Origin: Saprospiraceae bacterium
GTDB taxonomy: Bacteria; Bacteroidota; Bacteroidia; Chitinophagales; Saprospiraceae
Reading direction: 5' to 3'
NCBI GenBank assembly: GCA_021604865.1
Contig: BQJU01000033.1
Location: 19,648-83,647 of the forward strand
Length of the DNA: 64,000 bases
In this document: in pieces, positions 17,812 to 27,035 of the stretch
How the letters are laid out: each line of letters starts with the position of its first letter
Numbering within the stretch: the first letter of the stretch is position 1
The notes under the pieces: generated by a model
What the model saw: the letters and a program-made list of their open reading frames with translations, nothing else
Databases searched by the model: none
Told to the model about the DNA's origin: nothing
Position numbers and translations under genes: made by a program

Positions 17812-19311
17812 ATGAAAAAAGTAATCTTCCCGCTAGTCTTTATGGCTATGCTGATCTGGTCATTGGCCAGTTGTGACAAACAAGAATCCTTTACCACGGA
17901 TAGCAATGCCAAATTGGAATTTTCTTTGGATACCCTGCATTTTGATACCGTTTTCACGGAATTGGGTTCTGCTACCCGAACGATTAAGGTTTACAACCGG
18001 AATGACAAACCCTTGCGTATTTCCAAAGTACGTATCGAGGGTAATGATGGGGCTTTCTTCCGTATGAATGTGGATGGAAGGTCTGGCAATATGGTGGAAG
18101 ATATCGAAGTTTGGGCCAAAGACAGTATCTATGTTTTTGTGGAAGTTACCATTAATCCCGATCAACCGGAATCGATAAGTCCTTTTGTCATTGAAGACAA
18201 AGTCATTTTTGAAACCAATGGCAATACCCAGGAAGTACGGCTGGAAGCCTGGGGGCAAAATGCCAATTACCTGCCCGGCCGCTTCAACAAAGGCGTCCCG
18301 GTAGTGTATACCTGCAACGATGAAGAATGGGTATGGGATGACGCCAAACCCTATGTAATCTATGGAGAGGTATTGATCGACAGCTGCTTGTTGCGTATTA
18401 CGGAAGGTACCCATGTGTATGTACATGGGGGGGTAGCTCAGAATGATTTGTTTGGCATTTTCAACGATGGAATTTTGTATTTTTTACAAAACGGACGACT
18501 GAAAGTTGAAGGGACCCTGGAAAATCCAGTTATTTTTGAGGGCGACCGTTTGGAGGAACCTTTCCAGGACGTGGCCGGGCAGTGGTACGGCATTATCCTC
18601 AATAAAGGCAGTAAGGGTAATGATATCGAACACGCTATTATCAAAAATGCGGCTTTTGGCATTTATGTAGATTCCACAGCGGAATTGAATATACGAAACA
18701 GTCAGTTTTACAATACAACCGGCGGCGGCATTATCGGATTCCATGGCACCATCGATGCTTCTAACTGTTTGATATACAACAACAATTCGACCTCGCTACA
18801 ACTGATCCTTGGCGGGAATTACAATTTTACGCAGTGTACTTTTGCCAGTTATGGAGTAGATGCTTCCGCCGTAAGTCTGGGCAATTCTTTTTGTTATAAA
18901 GGCTCACCCGTTTCTTGCGAGATCGGAGAGGTTTTGCCTCTAAAGGCGCGCTTTCAAAATTGTATCTTTTTTGGTTCCCGAAGAGATGAGATTGATTTTG
19001 GCGATGCCACAGGAAGACAGGATCCCAGTTTTTTTGATGTGCAATTTGATCATTGCCTGGTCAAGGTTGATGAATTGCTGACCAGAGAAATGGGCCTCTA
19101 TGCCGATTTTTTTGAAAGTTATTGTAACAATTGTGTCAATGGCTCCAGAACAGACGAATTATTTATCGATCCGGATGAGGATGATTATCACCTGGATACC
19201 ATGTCTATTGCTATTGATATAGGATTGCCGCTTCCCGCCTTCCCTACTGATCTGGAAGGCAAAACGCGGGATGAAAATCCGGATGTGGGTTGTTTTGAAT
19301 TTCCTAAATAG
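17812..19311 (+). CDS. Lipoprotein with right-handed beta-helix
   Basis: 499 residues from the ATG at 17812; an in-frame GTG at 17791 overlaps the -7 box and was rejected. Signal peptide with lipobox LASC (lipid-attached Cys21). An N-terminal immunoglobulin-like region (residues 30-150, DTVFTELGSATRTIKVYNRNDKP) precedes a parallel beta-helix seen as repeated short strands (NAAFGIYVDSTAELNIRNSQFYN, then CLIYNNNSTSLQLILGG). The C-terminus has IDIGLP and VGCFEF, common in choice-of-anchor Bacteroidota proteins. No catalytic site identified. Probably sits on the outer membrane. The next gene follows after 18 bp. Confidence 0.8.
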   Translation: MKKVIFPLVFMAMLIWSLASCDKQESFTTDSNAKLEFSLDTLHFDTVFTELGSATRTIKVYNRNDKPLRISKVRIEGNDGAFFRMNVDGRSGNMVEDIEVWAKDSIYVFVEVTINPDQPESISPFVIEDKVIFETNGNTQEVRLEAWGQNANYLPGRFNKGVPVVYTCNDEEWVWDDAKPYVIYGEVLIDSCLLRITEGTHVYVHGGVAQNDLFGIFNDGILYFLQNGRLKVEGTLENPVIFEGDRLEEPFQDVAGQWYGIILNKGSKGNDIEHAIIKNAAFGIYVDSTAELNIRNSQFYNTTGGGIIGFHGTIDASNCLIYNNNSTSLQLILGGNYNFTQCTFASYGVDASAVSLGNSFCYKGSPVSCEIGEVLPLKARFQNCIFFGSRRDEIDFGDATGRQDPSFFDVQFDHCLVKVDELLTREMGLYADFFESYCNNCVNGSRTDELFIDPDEDDYHLDTMSIAIDIGLPLPAFPTDLEGKTRDENPDVGCFEFPK

Positions 19312-19329
19312 GATAAGAAACCGCATTTT

Positions 19330-20151
19330 ATGAGTAGCAAATATACGATTTCCATTATGGGTTGCGGTTGGCTGGGACTCCCCCTTGGCATCTATCTGGC
19401 AGCGCAAGGACATCGGGTAAAGGGGTCTACCACCAGCAAAAGTAAATTAGCCAAAATCGCTGAAGCAGGCATTGAGCCCCACCTGATTGAGGTCGGTGAA
19501 TCTCTGGACATTGAGGAGGATAGCGACTTTTTTGACAGTGATCTACTGATTCTCAATATTCCGCCGGGACGTAGGCGGGAAGGGGTGGAAATAAAATACC
19601 CGCAGGAGATGGAAACCGTGTTATGGGCAGCGGTAGAGGGAGGTATCCGAAAGATGATTTTTGTGAGTTCGACTAGTGTTTATGGAGAATTGACTGGCGA
19701 AGTCACAGAAGCAACGGAACCACTACCCAGCACCTCTTCTGGCCGTGGGCTGACCATCGCTGAAAACTTGCTACTGGATGAAGATGAAATAGCTCTTACT
19801 ATCTTGCGGTTTGCTGGATTGGCTGGTGGAGATCGCAAAGCCGGACGCTTTCTGGCTGGAAAACAAAACCTCCCTAATGGCCTGGCACCGGTAAATTTGG
19901 TGCATCGGGACGATTGTATTCGCATCATAGCAGCCATTATCCAACAAGAAAAATGGGGAGAAATCTATCAGGTGGCGGCTGATGAACATCCTCCCAAGGT
20001 TCAATTTTATCCTTTTATGGCTAAAAAAATGGGCATAGAGCCTCCGTCTTTCCAAATGAATGGGGAAGATGGGAAGGTGGTTAGCAATGCGAAAGTGAAA
20101 CGGGATTTAAAGTATACTTTTCTGCATCCCGATCCGATGTTATTTTCTTAG
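19330..20151 (+). CDS. NAD(P)-binding epimerase/dehydrogenase-like protein (YeeZ-like SDR)
   Basis: 273 residues. The Rossmann fold begins at ISIMGCGWLGLPLG, a variant GxGxxG nucleotide-binding loop typical of the YeeZ-like extended SDR group. FVSSTSVYG (around residue 115) is the usual strand with the SDR tyrosine in VYG, although a canonical YxxxK pair is not evident. LNIPPGRR and NLVHRDDC are other family motifs. Substrate unknown; cytoplasmic. It lies 18 bp after the lipoprotein gene. The TAG stop (20149-20151) is formed by the first bases of a 161-bp hairpin element. Confidence 0.82.
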   Translation: MSSKYTISIMGCGWLGLPLGIYLAAQGHRVKGSTTSKSKLAKIAEAGIEPHLIEVGESLDIEEDSDFFDSDLLILNIPPGRRREGVEIKYPQEMETVLWAAVEGGIRKMIFVSSTSVYGELTGEVTEATEPLPSTSSGRGLTIAENLLLDEDEIALTILRFAGLAGGDRKAGRFLAGKQNLPNGLAPVNLVHRDDCIRIIAAIIQQEKWGEIYQVAADEHPPKVQFYPFMAKKMGIEPPSFQMNGEDGKVVSNAKVKRDLKYTFLHPDPMLFS

Positions 20152-20310
20152 GGGTCAGCGAAGAATAAGTTGTCTGTTTCAGGCGAGCTATTTTGTCACC
20201 AGCCTAGGCGCGAAAACCGCGCTTGGCCACCACTAAGCAAGGATTTGAGCAACAACGGCTGGTGGCAAAATAGCCGTATTAAATGGGTAAGTTATTCTTC
20301 GCTGACCCCT
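20150..20310. repeat. 161-bp hairpin element with perfect 19-bp terminal inverted repeats
   Basis: AGGGGTCAGCGAAGAATAA at 20150-20168 pairs perfectly with 20292-20310, and an inner pair GCTATTTTGTCACCAGCC / GGCTGGTGGCAAAATAGC pairs with one G-T. No open reading frame. A second copy begins at 63860 and a piece of the left end is at 61466. It overlaps the stop codon of the gene at 19330-20151. MITE/REP-like. Confidence 0.88.
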
Positions 20311-20398
20311 TGGAGTTGTTTTTTTTTCACCACTGAGGCGCAGAGGACGCGGAGAAAATATTAGGATTTTTACTCCGCGTCCACTCCTTTGAGGATAA

Positions 20399-21625
20399 TC
20401 AATCAAACACTGTTTCCAAAACCTCTACCTTTTTCTTTTTCTGTTTAGGCACAACAGCCCTCGGGCGCCCTTGGCGGAAACTGAGTAAGGCCATTGCTAC
20501 AAACAAGACCAGTACCAATAACAGCGCCAAACGTAGGCCCTGCCAATCTGCGAGAAAACCAATCAGCGGTGGTCCGAAGAGGAAACCGGAATAGCCGATG
20601 GTAGTGACCATGCTAATACCTACTCCGGGAGCCAGTCCGGGCATAGCACCTGCCGTACTATAGGCTATGGGCACAATCGTCGCCAGCCCCAAACCGACAA
20701 TAAACAAACCCGCAATAACCACCAGTGGCTGAGCGACCAGAATGGCCAATAACATGCCCAAAAATGCCGTCAAACTACTCAACATCAATAGGCGGGAATC
20801 ACCTAGCGCAATACGCATACGATCGCCCATAAAGCGGCCCAACATCATGGCAAATGAAAAAGCGGCCAACCCCATAGGTGCCAAGCTTTTATCTGCCTTT
20901 GCAACATTGCGCATATAATTGGTGCTCCAATCGGCCATGGCACCTTCACCCAGCATACAACAAAAGGCAATAAATCCAATGCCTACCAAAGCTTTAGTTG
21001 GCCAGCGGAAACCAGGTTTTTCATTGCTAATGGTTGCACTTACCGGATCGGGAAGTAAATAACGGATGCCCCATATAGCCAGGGCTAAACTAAAAACACT
21101 TATTATAATCAAATGCTGGAATAAGGTAACATTCAAACTGGTAAATAATGCCCCGGTACCGGCTCCAATCATCATACCTGCGCTAAAAATGGCGTGAAAG
21201 GAAGACATAATCGGCTTTTTTCGGCTGCTTTCCACCACCACAGCCTGAGCATTCATCGCTACATCCAAAATACCGGTTGTGATGCCCATACAGAAAAACA
21301 GGGCTACCAGGAAAAGTGGCCCCGGCATAAGCGGAATAAAGGGAATAACCCCGCAAAACAGAAGTGCACCAATACTGGTAATTTGTCGGGTACCTTTGCT
21401 GCTGATCACCCATCCGGCAAATGGCATGGCCACCAATGCCCCCAGGGCTACAGCCAGTAAGATCATCCCCAGGCTCCCGTTGTCAAGTCCATATATTTCT
21501 TGTATGCGCGGTAGGCGCGATACCCAGTTGGCATACAGAAAACCATTATTAAAAAAGATGATGCTCACGGCAAATCGTGCCCATTGCACCTGTTTAATTT
21601 CGATTGCTTTTTGATTCAATTTCAT
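20399..21625 (-). CDS. MFS permease (sugar permease/YbjJ-like)
   Basis: 408 residues from the ATG at 21625 (MKLNQKAIEIK); codons upstream in frame reach into the -7 box region. About twelve hydrophobic helices in two halves, with the MFS loop 2-3 signature GxVISSKGTRQI and repeats of G-rich helices (GAGTGALF, GVGISMVTTIGYSGFLFGPPLIGF). The closest familiar group is the YbjJ/fucose-permease-like branch. The charged C-terminal tail (PKQKKKKVEVLETVFD) is cytoplasmic. Substrate unknown. No linked catabolic gene. Confidence 0.85.
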   Translation of the reverse strand: MKLNQKAIEIKQVQWARFAVSIIFFNNGFLYANWVSRLPRIQEIYGLDNGSLGMILLAVALGALVAMPFAGWVISSKGTRQITSIGALLFCGVIPFIPLMPGPLFLVALFFCMGITTGILDVAMNAQAVVVESSRKKPIMSSFHAIFSAGMMIGAGTGALFTSLNVTLFQHLIIISVFSLALAIWGIRYLLPDPVSATISNEKPGFRWPTKALVGIGFIAFCCMLGEGAMADWSTNYMRNVAKADKSLAPMGLAAFSFAMMLGRFMGDRMRIALGDSRLLMLSSLTAFLGMLLAILVAQPLVVIAGLFIVGLGLATIVPIAYSTAGAMPGLAPGVGISMVTTIGYSGFLFGPPLIGFLADWQGLRLALLLVLVLFVAMALLSFRQGRPRAVVPKQKKKKVEVLETVFD

Positions 21626-21643
21626 GATTTTAAAATTCTGCCA

Positions 21644-21671
21644 CAAATTTAGGGGGATTTAGCATCAGCAA
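21644..21671 (-). promoter_or_regulatory. Bacteroidota promoter for the MFS gene
   Basis: On the minus strand, TAAATTTG (21651-21644) matches TAnnTTTG, and TTG (21671-21669) lies 17 bases upstream as the -33 element. The -7 box ends 18 bases before the ATG at 21625. Confidence 0.6.
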
Positions 21672-21895
21672 TTGACAGCACATATACCAATTCAGATGCT
21701 ATATTAACCAAATCTAGTAAGACCATCTATTTTAAAGGTAATTACCTGTCAATACGCTAAAGACAGGAGTTATAATATCGAACTTTTAGCCTGAATCTCA
21801 AGTTTAGAACATGTTTAATGTTTACAATAAAAAATTGAGGAATACATTTAATACATTGTGCGATTAAAATATTGGTTCCCAATAAAATGCTCCCT

Positions 21896-23077
21896 ATGAA
21901 AATCAAGAATCTTCTATTTTTCCTATTCCTGGCCTTTGTTTCTTGTCAATCAGATGCGCCGTCTTCAGATACCACTCAGGATAATGCTCAGGAAGAGACA
22001 GATCAACAAGATCAATCACCGCCAAGCGAGGGTGAAAGATACTTGAAACTTCAAGGTAATATAGGCGACTACCCCATCACCATGAACTTACAAATCAACC
22101 CTACGGCGACCAACCAGGGGTGGGACTATTCGGGTACTTATTATTATGACAATATTGGCCAACCGCTCAGTGTGCAGGGTACCACAAAGAAAGGTGGCAT
22201 CATTGAATTGGAGGAATATGACCAGCCCGGAAATGTGAGTGGTAAATTTGTGGGCAAAATCAATGGCCAAAACGAATTTTCGGGAAGCTGGCGAAGCGGT
22301 GACAATAAGCGGGAGCTGGATTTTTTACTCAAACCTCCCCTGAAGATGATTTTCCAAATGCTGGCTTTTAGTGATTCGCTGGAATGGAAGGCCGAGGGGA
22401 CAGAAGGCGCTACCGCCTATTATGATGAAACCTGGCTATGGCCTGCCGATTATGTTCAGGCAGACCACCGGAATTTTCTCCGCCAGCAAATTTTGATTCA
22501 AATGGCAGGTGATTCAATGGCAGCACTTCACAAAGATCCAAAAACATTGTATGCGATACAAAAAGATCAATTTTTTGAAGACTTTGCCGCAGAAATGCAG
22601 CTTGTGCTCGACAACAATGATGGAGAAGATCCCTCCTGGCTACCCCCGGGTTACGCCATTTCTACTTCTATGGAAATCACCTACGATAGCCCTGAATTAC
22701 TGACCATTGCCTACCTCAACTACTCCTACCTGGGTGGTGCCCACGGCAATTATGGCACAACATTTAAGGTGTATGATCTAGCCCAACAAAAAGTATTAAC
22801 CCTGGATGATATCTTTCAGCCCGACTACAAAACCAAACTAAACCTGGCTCTCAGTAAGGCCATGCGGAAAGCCTATGATATAGAGGAAAGTCAAGATCTA
22901 ACCGAAGTGTTATTTGAGAACACCATTGAAGCCAATGACAATTTCGGCCTGACCAGCCAAGGCATCCTATTTAATTATGTTCCCTATGAAATTTCAGCCT
23001 ATGCAGTCGGAGAAATCCGCTTGTTTGTGCCTTTTGAGGAACTTAAGGAGGTGTTGAAGCCGGATTTTGTGAAATAG
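21896..23077 (+). CDS. Lipoprotein with DUF3298 (RsiV-like) domain
   Basis: 393 residues from the ATG at 21896; another ATG nine bases upstream is possible. Signal peptide with lipobox FVSC (Cys17) followed by an acidic S/D/Q-rich linker. An N-terminal small beta domain (residues 45-145; GNIGDYPITMNLQI, EFSGSWRSG) precedes a C-terminal DUF3298 domain marked by SYLGGAHGNYGTTFKVYDL and VLTLDDIF. In RsiV this domain senses lysozyme; in stand-alone lipoproteins such as this the ligand is unknown. It ends 6 bp from the converging gene at 23084. Confidence 0.83.
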   Translation: MKIKNLLFFLFLAFVSCQSDAPSSDTTQDNAQEETDQQDQSPPSEGERYLKLQGNIGDYPITMNLQINPTATNQGWDYSGTYYYDNIGQPLSVQGTTKKGGIIELEEYDQPGNVSGKFVGKINGQNEFSGSWRSGDNKRELDFLLKPPLKMIFQMLAFSDSLEWKAEGTEGATAYYDETWLWPADYVQADHRNFLRQQILIQMAGDSMAALHKDPKTLYAIQKDQFFEDFAAEMQLVLDNNDGEDPSWLPPGYAISTSMEITYDSPELLTIAYLNYSYLGGAHGNYGTTFKVYDLAQQKVLTLDDIFQPDYKTKLNLALSKAMRKAYDIEESQDLTEVLFENTIEANDNFGLTSQGILFNYVPYEISAYAVGEIRLFVPFEELKEVLKPDFVK

Positions 23078-23083
23078 CTCCTT

Positions 23084-23956
23084 CTAAATTCGAATAAACC
23101 TCCTGCTCAACACCATCCTGCCATCAACAAACAAAGTCACAAAATACAAGCCAGCCGGATAAGCCGGTAAGATCAACGAACCACTTGATAAGGATAGAGA
23201 CAATTGCGAAAGCCTTTTTCCGGAGCGATCAAAAATAAAGACTTCTCCTTGTACACCAATGGGAAGCTCATATTGCAAGGTACTTTCCTGCTGGGCGGGG
23301 TTTGGGAAAATAGTCAACGCTACATCGGGAAGGTCGGGTTGTTTTGTATCCGTGTTAACACAACTTCCAATACTATAAATCAAACCTTCTACCGGGTCTT
23401 CGTAACAAAGCAATTCATCTGTGCAGGGAGGTTTAGAATTAATCGGTTCTGGTAATAGCAATTTTCCACTTGAAAATTCCGTTCCGTAACCTTCTCCAAA
23501 TCGAATGTTATTATATAAGACGGTACTGTCCGAATGGAGTATTTTTGCTCTTCTATGAATGCCATCTACTTCATTGATGATTACTATAAGCGTGTCAGTT
23601 GCATAGGCTGCAGTACATACTTTTACCTTCCATGATTCTCCAACCTGCTTGGAAAAATCGTAGATCAGTTGAAACTCCTGATCATATTCATTAAAGATAA
23701 ATACCTCATACCCATCCTGATGAACATAAATGTCACCATGAAAATTTGCAAAACAAGACCAGGTATGAATTAATGTACAGTATTTACTCTGTATAATGCT
23801 ATCTTCTGTGACCGTGAACTGGGCGTAAGAAGTTTGGGGAATTGCCGGGCAATGTGACCGGGTATACCATTTCGCACCCAGGGGCGCAAAATCAAGTTGA
23901 CTATACCCTATGCAAGTACAGGAAATGGCAATGAGTAAAGAAATAAGCTTTTTCAT
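23084..23956 (-). CDS. T9SS-secreted protein of unknown function
   Basis: 290 residues. Signal peptide MKKLISLLIAISCTCIGYSQ. The mature region (20-205) is beta-rich with several cysteines (SHCPAIP, CTLIHTWSCF, KVCTAAYA, CTDELLCYEDP) and ends in a short linker before a type A sorting domain (LTIFPNPAQQ, GLYFVTLFVDG, RRFIRI). Bacteroidota proteins with this head usually report only as hypothetical. Expected to be exported by the T9SS. It is 9 bp from the next T9SS cargo gene on the same strand, so both are likely co-transcribed. Confidence 0.82.
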   Translation of the reverse strand: MKKLISLLIAISCTCIGYSQLDFAPLGAKWYTRSHCPAIPQTSYAQFTVTEDSIIQSKYCTLIHTWSCFANFHGDIYVHQDGYEVFIFNEYDQEFQLIYDFSKQVGESWKVKVCTAAYATDTLIVIINEVDGIHRRAKILHSDSTVLYNNIRFGEGYGTEFSSGKLLLPEPINSKPPCTDELLCYEDPVEGLIYSIGSCVNTDTKQPDLPDVALTIFPNPAQQESTLQYELPIGVQGEVFIFDRSGKRLSQLSLSLSSGSLILPAYPAGLYFVTLFVDGRMVLSRRFIRI

Positions 23957-23965
23957 GATTTTTTT

Positions 23966-25525
23966 TTACTGTTTGATAAATCTTTTTACGCTTCGAATTT
24001 TTCCATCCTCCAAATACTGCAAGAAATAAATCCCTGGTGTCCAATTCCAGACCGGCAAAATAAAAGTCAGATCTGATCGCTGATTTTGAAAGGTTTTTAT
24101 GACCCGTCCCTTGGCGTCAGTGATACGAAAACTAACCTGCCTTTCATGCTGTGAGGAACGAAAGTAGATGTTGAGGTAATCGGTTGTGGGATTGGGAAAA
24201 ATATCCAGGCGAAATCTGTCTATTCCCTCTTCAAAAACAGCAGTAACACCACAACCGGGTACTAAACAGCCAAATTCGTCAAGTTTTAGTAACCAGGCTT
24301 GCTGTGGAATGGTATCTTCATAGGTCCAGTCTTTAGCTTCTCCACATAAAATAAAACCACCATCAGGGGTTTCCTTCAGGTCAATGATATCATGAGTATA
24401 GATATCAGCAGTCAGGATTTTGTATTCCCTTGTCCAAATGCTATCCCCTTCAAGAGAGACTTTTCCAACCCAACCAGAGCTGCCGTACATTTCATCATCT
24501 GGATTATCATCCGGAGCCGGAGTCGTTCCGGCTGCTACAAATCCGCTACCATCATTTAATTTTATTATATTGGTTAAATCGGTAAAAACAAAGGGCCGGT
24601 CGCCCATAAATGTGGTTTCCCATTCCAGCTCATGAGCCGGGTTCAACTTAAACAACATTTTTTCAAACCAGACCACGTTGACCGAAGACCGTTCGTATTC
24701 TGTACCTACCCCTGAAGCAACTACAAGGCTGCCATCCTCCAGTAAAACCATATCATTGGCAGCATCCCGCAAACTTCCCAATGTGGGGGAAAAGTACTCC
24801 CATTCCATGTTCCCAAAACTATCTACCTGGAAAATATGGGTTTGGTAAGTATAATGTTGGGCAGCTGTATTAATATTTGTTCGGATAGCCCCTATCATAA
24901 TTTTATTCTCGGGTGTTATAAGAATTGATAATGGCTTATCCCACATTGTATTACCATACACTTTTCCCCATTCTTTATTACCCAAAATATTCGTCTTTAT
25001 GAGGTATATATCCCCGTTTGCTATGGTTTTCTCTATCCAGCATGCAATAACAAAGCCTCCATCAGGCATTGGAGCCATTGCTAAGGGATGAATGAATTCT
25101 TGTTCCGGATAAAAAGGATTCAGATATTCTTTTGTCCAGATGGTATCTCCATACTGATTGTATTTAAGGAGCATGCCCTTCATCACAGGATCATAGGTTA
25201 ATCCTGTAACTGCAAAATTACCGTCTTGCAAAGTAGTTAAAGTATGTGTCCAGGTATAATAAGGTTGGACCGGGCTAATCAGCTTTTTTATAAATATCGG
25301 CTGCCCATCTAAATCCAATTTAACAAATAAACTTCCTCCTTGTAGAAAGGGAACAGTGTCAGCGTAAATCCCGGTGGTATAATAACAGCTATCCGTAGCA
25401 ATTATACTGGTTAAATATGTGGCGAGGGTGTTAAAACTACATCTCTTATTAAAAGTAGTTTGTCCCTTTACAATAAGGGAAAAACAAATAAATAGGAAAA
25501 TCAATAAATAGCCTGTCTTTTTCAT
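23966..25525 (-). CDS. T9SS-secreted repeat (beta-propeller-like) protein
   Basis: 519 residues. Signal peptide MKKTGYLLIFLFICFSLIVKGQ. The body holds six or so blades with the pattern DGGFVIACW / GDTIWTKEY / GNKEWGKVYG, the same type of repeat as in the protein at 3307-4890. The last 80 residues are a type A sorting domain (LDIFPNPTTDYLNIYF, GIYFLQYLEDG, KRFIKQ). Secreted through the T9SS. Upstream partner of the cargo gene at 23084. Function unknown beyond a likely surface scaffold or binding role. Confidence 0.84.
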   Translation of the reverse strand: MKKTGYLLIFLFICFSLIVKGQTTFNKRCSFNTLATYLTSIIATDSCYYTTGIYADTVPFLQGGSLFVKLDLDGQPIFIKKLISPVQPYYTWTHTLTTLQDGNFAVTGLTYDPVMKGMLLKYNQYGDTIWTKEYLNPFYPEQEFIHPLAMAPMPDGGFVIACWIEKTIANGDIYLIKTNILGNKEWGKVYGNTMWDKPLSILITPENKIMIGAIRTNINTAAQHYTYQTHIFQVDSFGNMEWEYFSPTLGSLRDAANDMVLLEDGSLVVASGVGTEYERSSVNVVWFEKMLFKLNPAHELEWETTFMGDRPFVFTDLTNIIKLNDGSGFVAAGTTPAPDDNPDDEMYGSSGWVGKVSLEGDSIWTREYKILTADIYTHDIIDLKETPDGGFILCGEAKDWTYEDTIPQQAWLLKLDEFGCLVPGCGVTAVFEEGIDRFRLDIFPNPTTDYLNIYFRSSQHERQVSFRITDAKGRVIKTFQNQRSDLTFILPVWNWTPGIYFLQYLEDGKIRSVKRFIKQ

Positions 25526-25860
25526 GATTATAATATTTAAAAAGCGGCTGGGACATTTCGTTAGTAATATTAGGTATTTCTAATAGTAAGGAAGTTTCAA
25601 TATTCTCCAAACATGCACTAAAGGTTATGGTTTTTGAAGCCGCTAAACAAGGAAGAGAAAGAGCAAAAAGGCACTTAGCAGTTTTAGTTGTAGGTTGTAG
25701 GTTAGTATAAGGTTTTTTCATGGTTTAGGGATAATGCGGTTGGGTTTCCGCGAGCATCAGGAGAAAGCGCCAACCCGATTAATGGATTCCCTAATATAAG
25801 GTTTTTTATTTAAATACCACTTTTTAATGTTAATTTTATGCTCATCACAAAGTAAATTCT
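25526..25860. other. Non-coding stretch with one end of the 80-bp element family
   Basis: AT-rich spacer upstream of the T9SS cargo pair. CTCCAAACATGCACTA at 25605-25620 is identical to the right end of the element at 26569-26752, but no matching left end is visible. A minus-strand frame from an ATG at 25721 begins MKKPYTNLQPTT and looks weakly signal-like; it overlaps the downstream gene and has no recognisable domain. Confidence 0.45.
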
Positions 25861-26355
25861 TCACAACTTCACCCGCACATGTTCCCGCATTCGACTATGA
25901 TGATCAAAGTCGTCAGAAACGCTATAGGCACATATCAACCAGACTTGGGAACCGGCGGATAAGTTTTTGTGGAAACCATCGTTGCTAACTTTAGGAATAC
26001 TAAAGCCCACCGTGGTGCGTCCTGTGGCCTCTTTCCCCCAAAGGCCGTAAATGGCAGCAGTGCCACCCAATGTTTCTATCATTGGATGTAGGCCAGCCCC
26101 GACGACGTATTGATCTTCAAAAACAACTTCTCCATTTTTCATAGCCCCCATGATAAGGTTGGCATGTACAATATTATTTTGCTCGTTAAAACCCAGGGCA
26201 ACCCAGCCATCTGTTGGTGCGGTAAGTGTAAATATCCAGGCATCGGCTGTTTCCTGCCAATCAATACTCATGCCGCCCACTTCAATGGATCGGATTTCCT
26301 GGCTCGGCGACCAGAGTGCTGCTAATAATAATCCGGAAAAATAGTAGGGTATCAT
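25861..26355 (-). CDS. DOMON-domain secreted protein
   Basis: 164 residues. Hydrophobic N-terminus (MIPYYFSGLLLAAL), then one DOMON domain: strands around MSIDWQETADAWIFTLTAP, the hallmark DGWVALGFN turn, HANLIMGAMKNGE and a closing W-rich strand (QVWLICAYS). DOMON domains bind haem or sugars outside the cytoplasm. Methionine and histidine positions that could hold haem (M in GGMSIDW, H in MREHVRV) are present but not proof. The signal peptide lacks a clear cleavage motif (LWSPS), so it could be anchored. Single gene. Confidence 0.78.
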   Translation of the reverse strand: MIPYYFSGLLLAALWSPSQEIRSIEVGGMSIDWQETADAWIFTLTAPTDGWVALGFNEQNNIVHANLIMGAMKNGEVVFEDQYVVGAGLHPMIETLGGTAAIYGLWGKEATGRTTVGFSIPKVSNDGFHKNLSAGSQVWLICAYSVSDDFDHHSRMREHVRVKL

Positions 26356-26568
26356 CTTTTTTCACGTAAGGTAAGGGTATTGGAGGAATTTTGCTTAAGT
26401 AGTGGTGTGAATGGAGGGTGGGTGTTGTGAAAGAGATTATGTAATCATTGGAAAGCACCTAGGCCGGAGCCCTCCTTCGCCTTCGCGTAGCCGCGCAGTG
26501 TGCTACCGTAGTAACTAATCGTGTTTAGGGACCTGGAAGGTATCTGATACCAGAGAGAATTTTGCCCT

Positions 26569-26752
26569 TTACGTGCTTGTTTGGAAGTCGCTTTTGCATC
26601 GCCGTTCCCCGGAGGTCGAAGCCTTCTGACGAAGAACCTCGGCAAGCCTTACGCTTGCGCTCGAAGCTTTCTCCGGCGGCCGTAGCCTTTGGCGCAGATA
26701 CCCGGAGAAAGCTTCAGCGCAAGCGTAAGGGTGACCTCCAAACATGCACTAA
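26569..26752. repeat. Enlarged member of the 80-bp TIR element family with GC-rich insert
   Basis: The left end GTGCTTGTTTGGAAGTCG (26573-26590) and right end ending CTCCAAACATGCACTA (26736-26751) are inverted copies. Between them is a GC-rich block with TTTGGCGCAGATACCCGGAG and AAAGCTTCAGCGCAAGCGTA, almost identical to the block at 9690-9730. Compact members of the family lack this block. Confidence 0.7.
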
Positions 26753-26954
26753 TTATCAATATCGCATTTAACACTTTCAAAATCAGGTAAAAGATATTGG
26801 TGTCATTAGAATGAGAAATTGCCACTTGAAATTGGATCCATCGCAAAGATTAACGACATTGGATGAAAAATCATCTCCCAAGAAGACTTCTCAGAGTGTA
26901 ATTTTCCATTGTTCTTGGGGATCGGTTGCTTTATCGCAACTTGAATTAATTACT

Positions 26955-26962
26955 TACCTTTG
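26955..26962 (+). promoter_or_regulatory. -7 box candidate (TACCTTTG) for higA-helicase
   Basis: TACCTTTG fits TAnnTTTG and lies 73 bases before the higA-like ATG. A well-spaced -33 TTG was not found. Confidence 0.4.
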
Positions 26963-26986
26963 CTGTTGGTTAGATCATATTAGGAA

Positions 26987-27004
26987 GTGATATCAATTTA
27001 TCAC
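26987..27004 (+). promoter_or_regulatory. Inverted repeat GTGATA-N6-TATCAC, candidate operator
   Basis: A perfect 6-6-6 inverted repeat 31 bases before the higA-like start, just downstream of the -7 box. HigA-type proteins bind such repeats to repress their own operon; binding here is an inference. Confidence 0.5.
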
Positions 27005-27035
27005 AAATAACTGGCTATCATGCACTTAACTCAAA

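Larger units (their letters stand above)
26356..27035. other. Non-coding stretch upstream of the higA-like gene
   Basis: 680 bp with an enlarged repeat element (26569-26752), GC-rich palindromic words (26460-26510) and, near the right end, a promoter-like box and an inverted repeat. An open frame of 59 codons at 26811-26990 has no recognisable features. No relE/higB-like toxin frame was found here. Confidence 0.6.

Noticed and set aside
25449..25721. 90-codon minus-strand frame beginning MKKPYTNLQPTT
   Set aside because: The start is signal-like, but the frame overlaps the following gene and contains one end of the repeat family inside; no homologous features.
26811..26990. 59-codon open frame upstream of the higA-like gene, checked as a possible toxin
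   Set aside because: Shows none of the RelE/HigB features (size, basic C-terminal strand) and ends inside the operator-like repeat.
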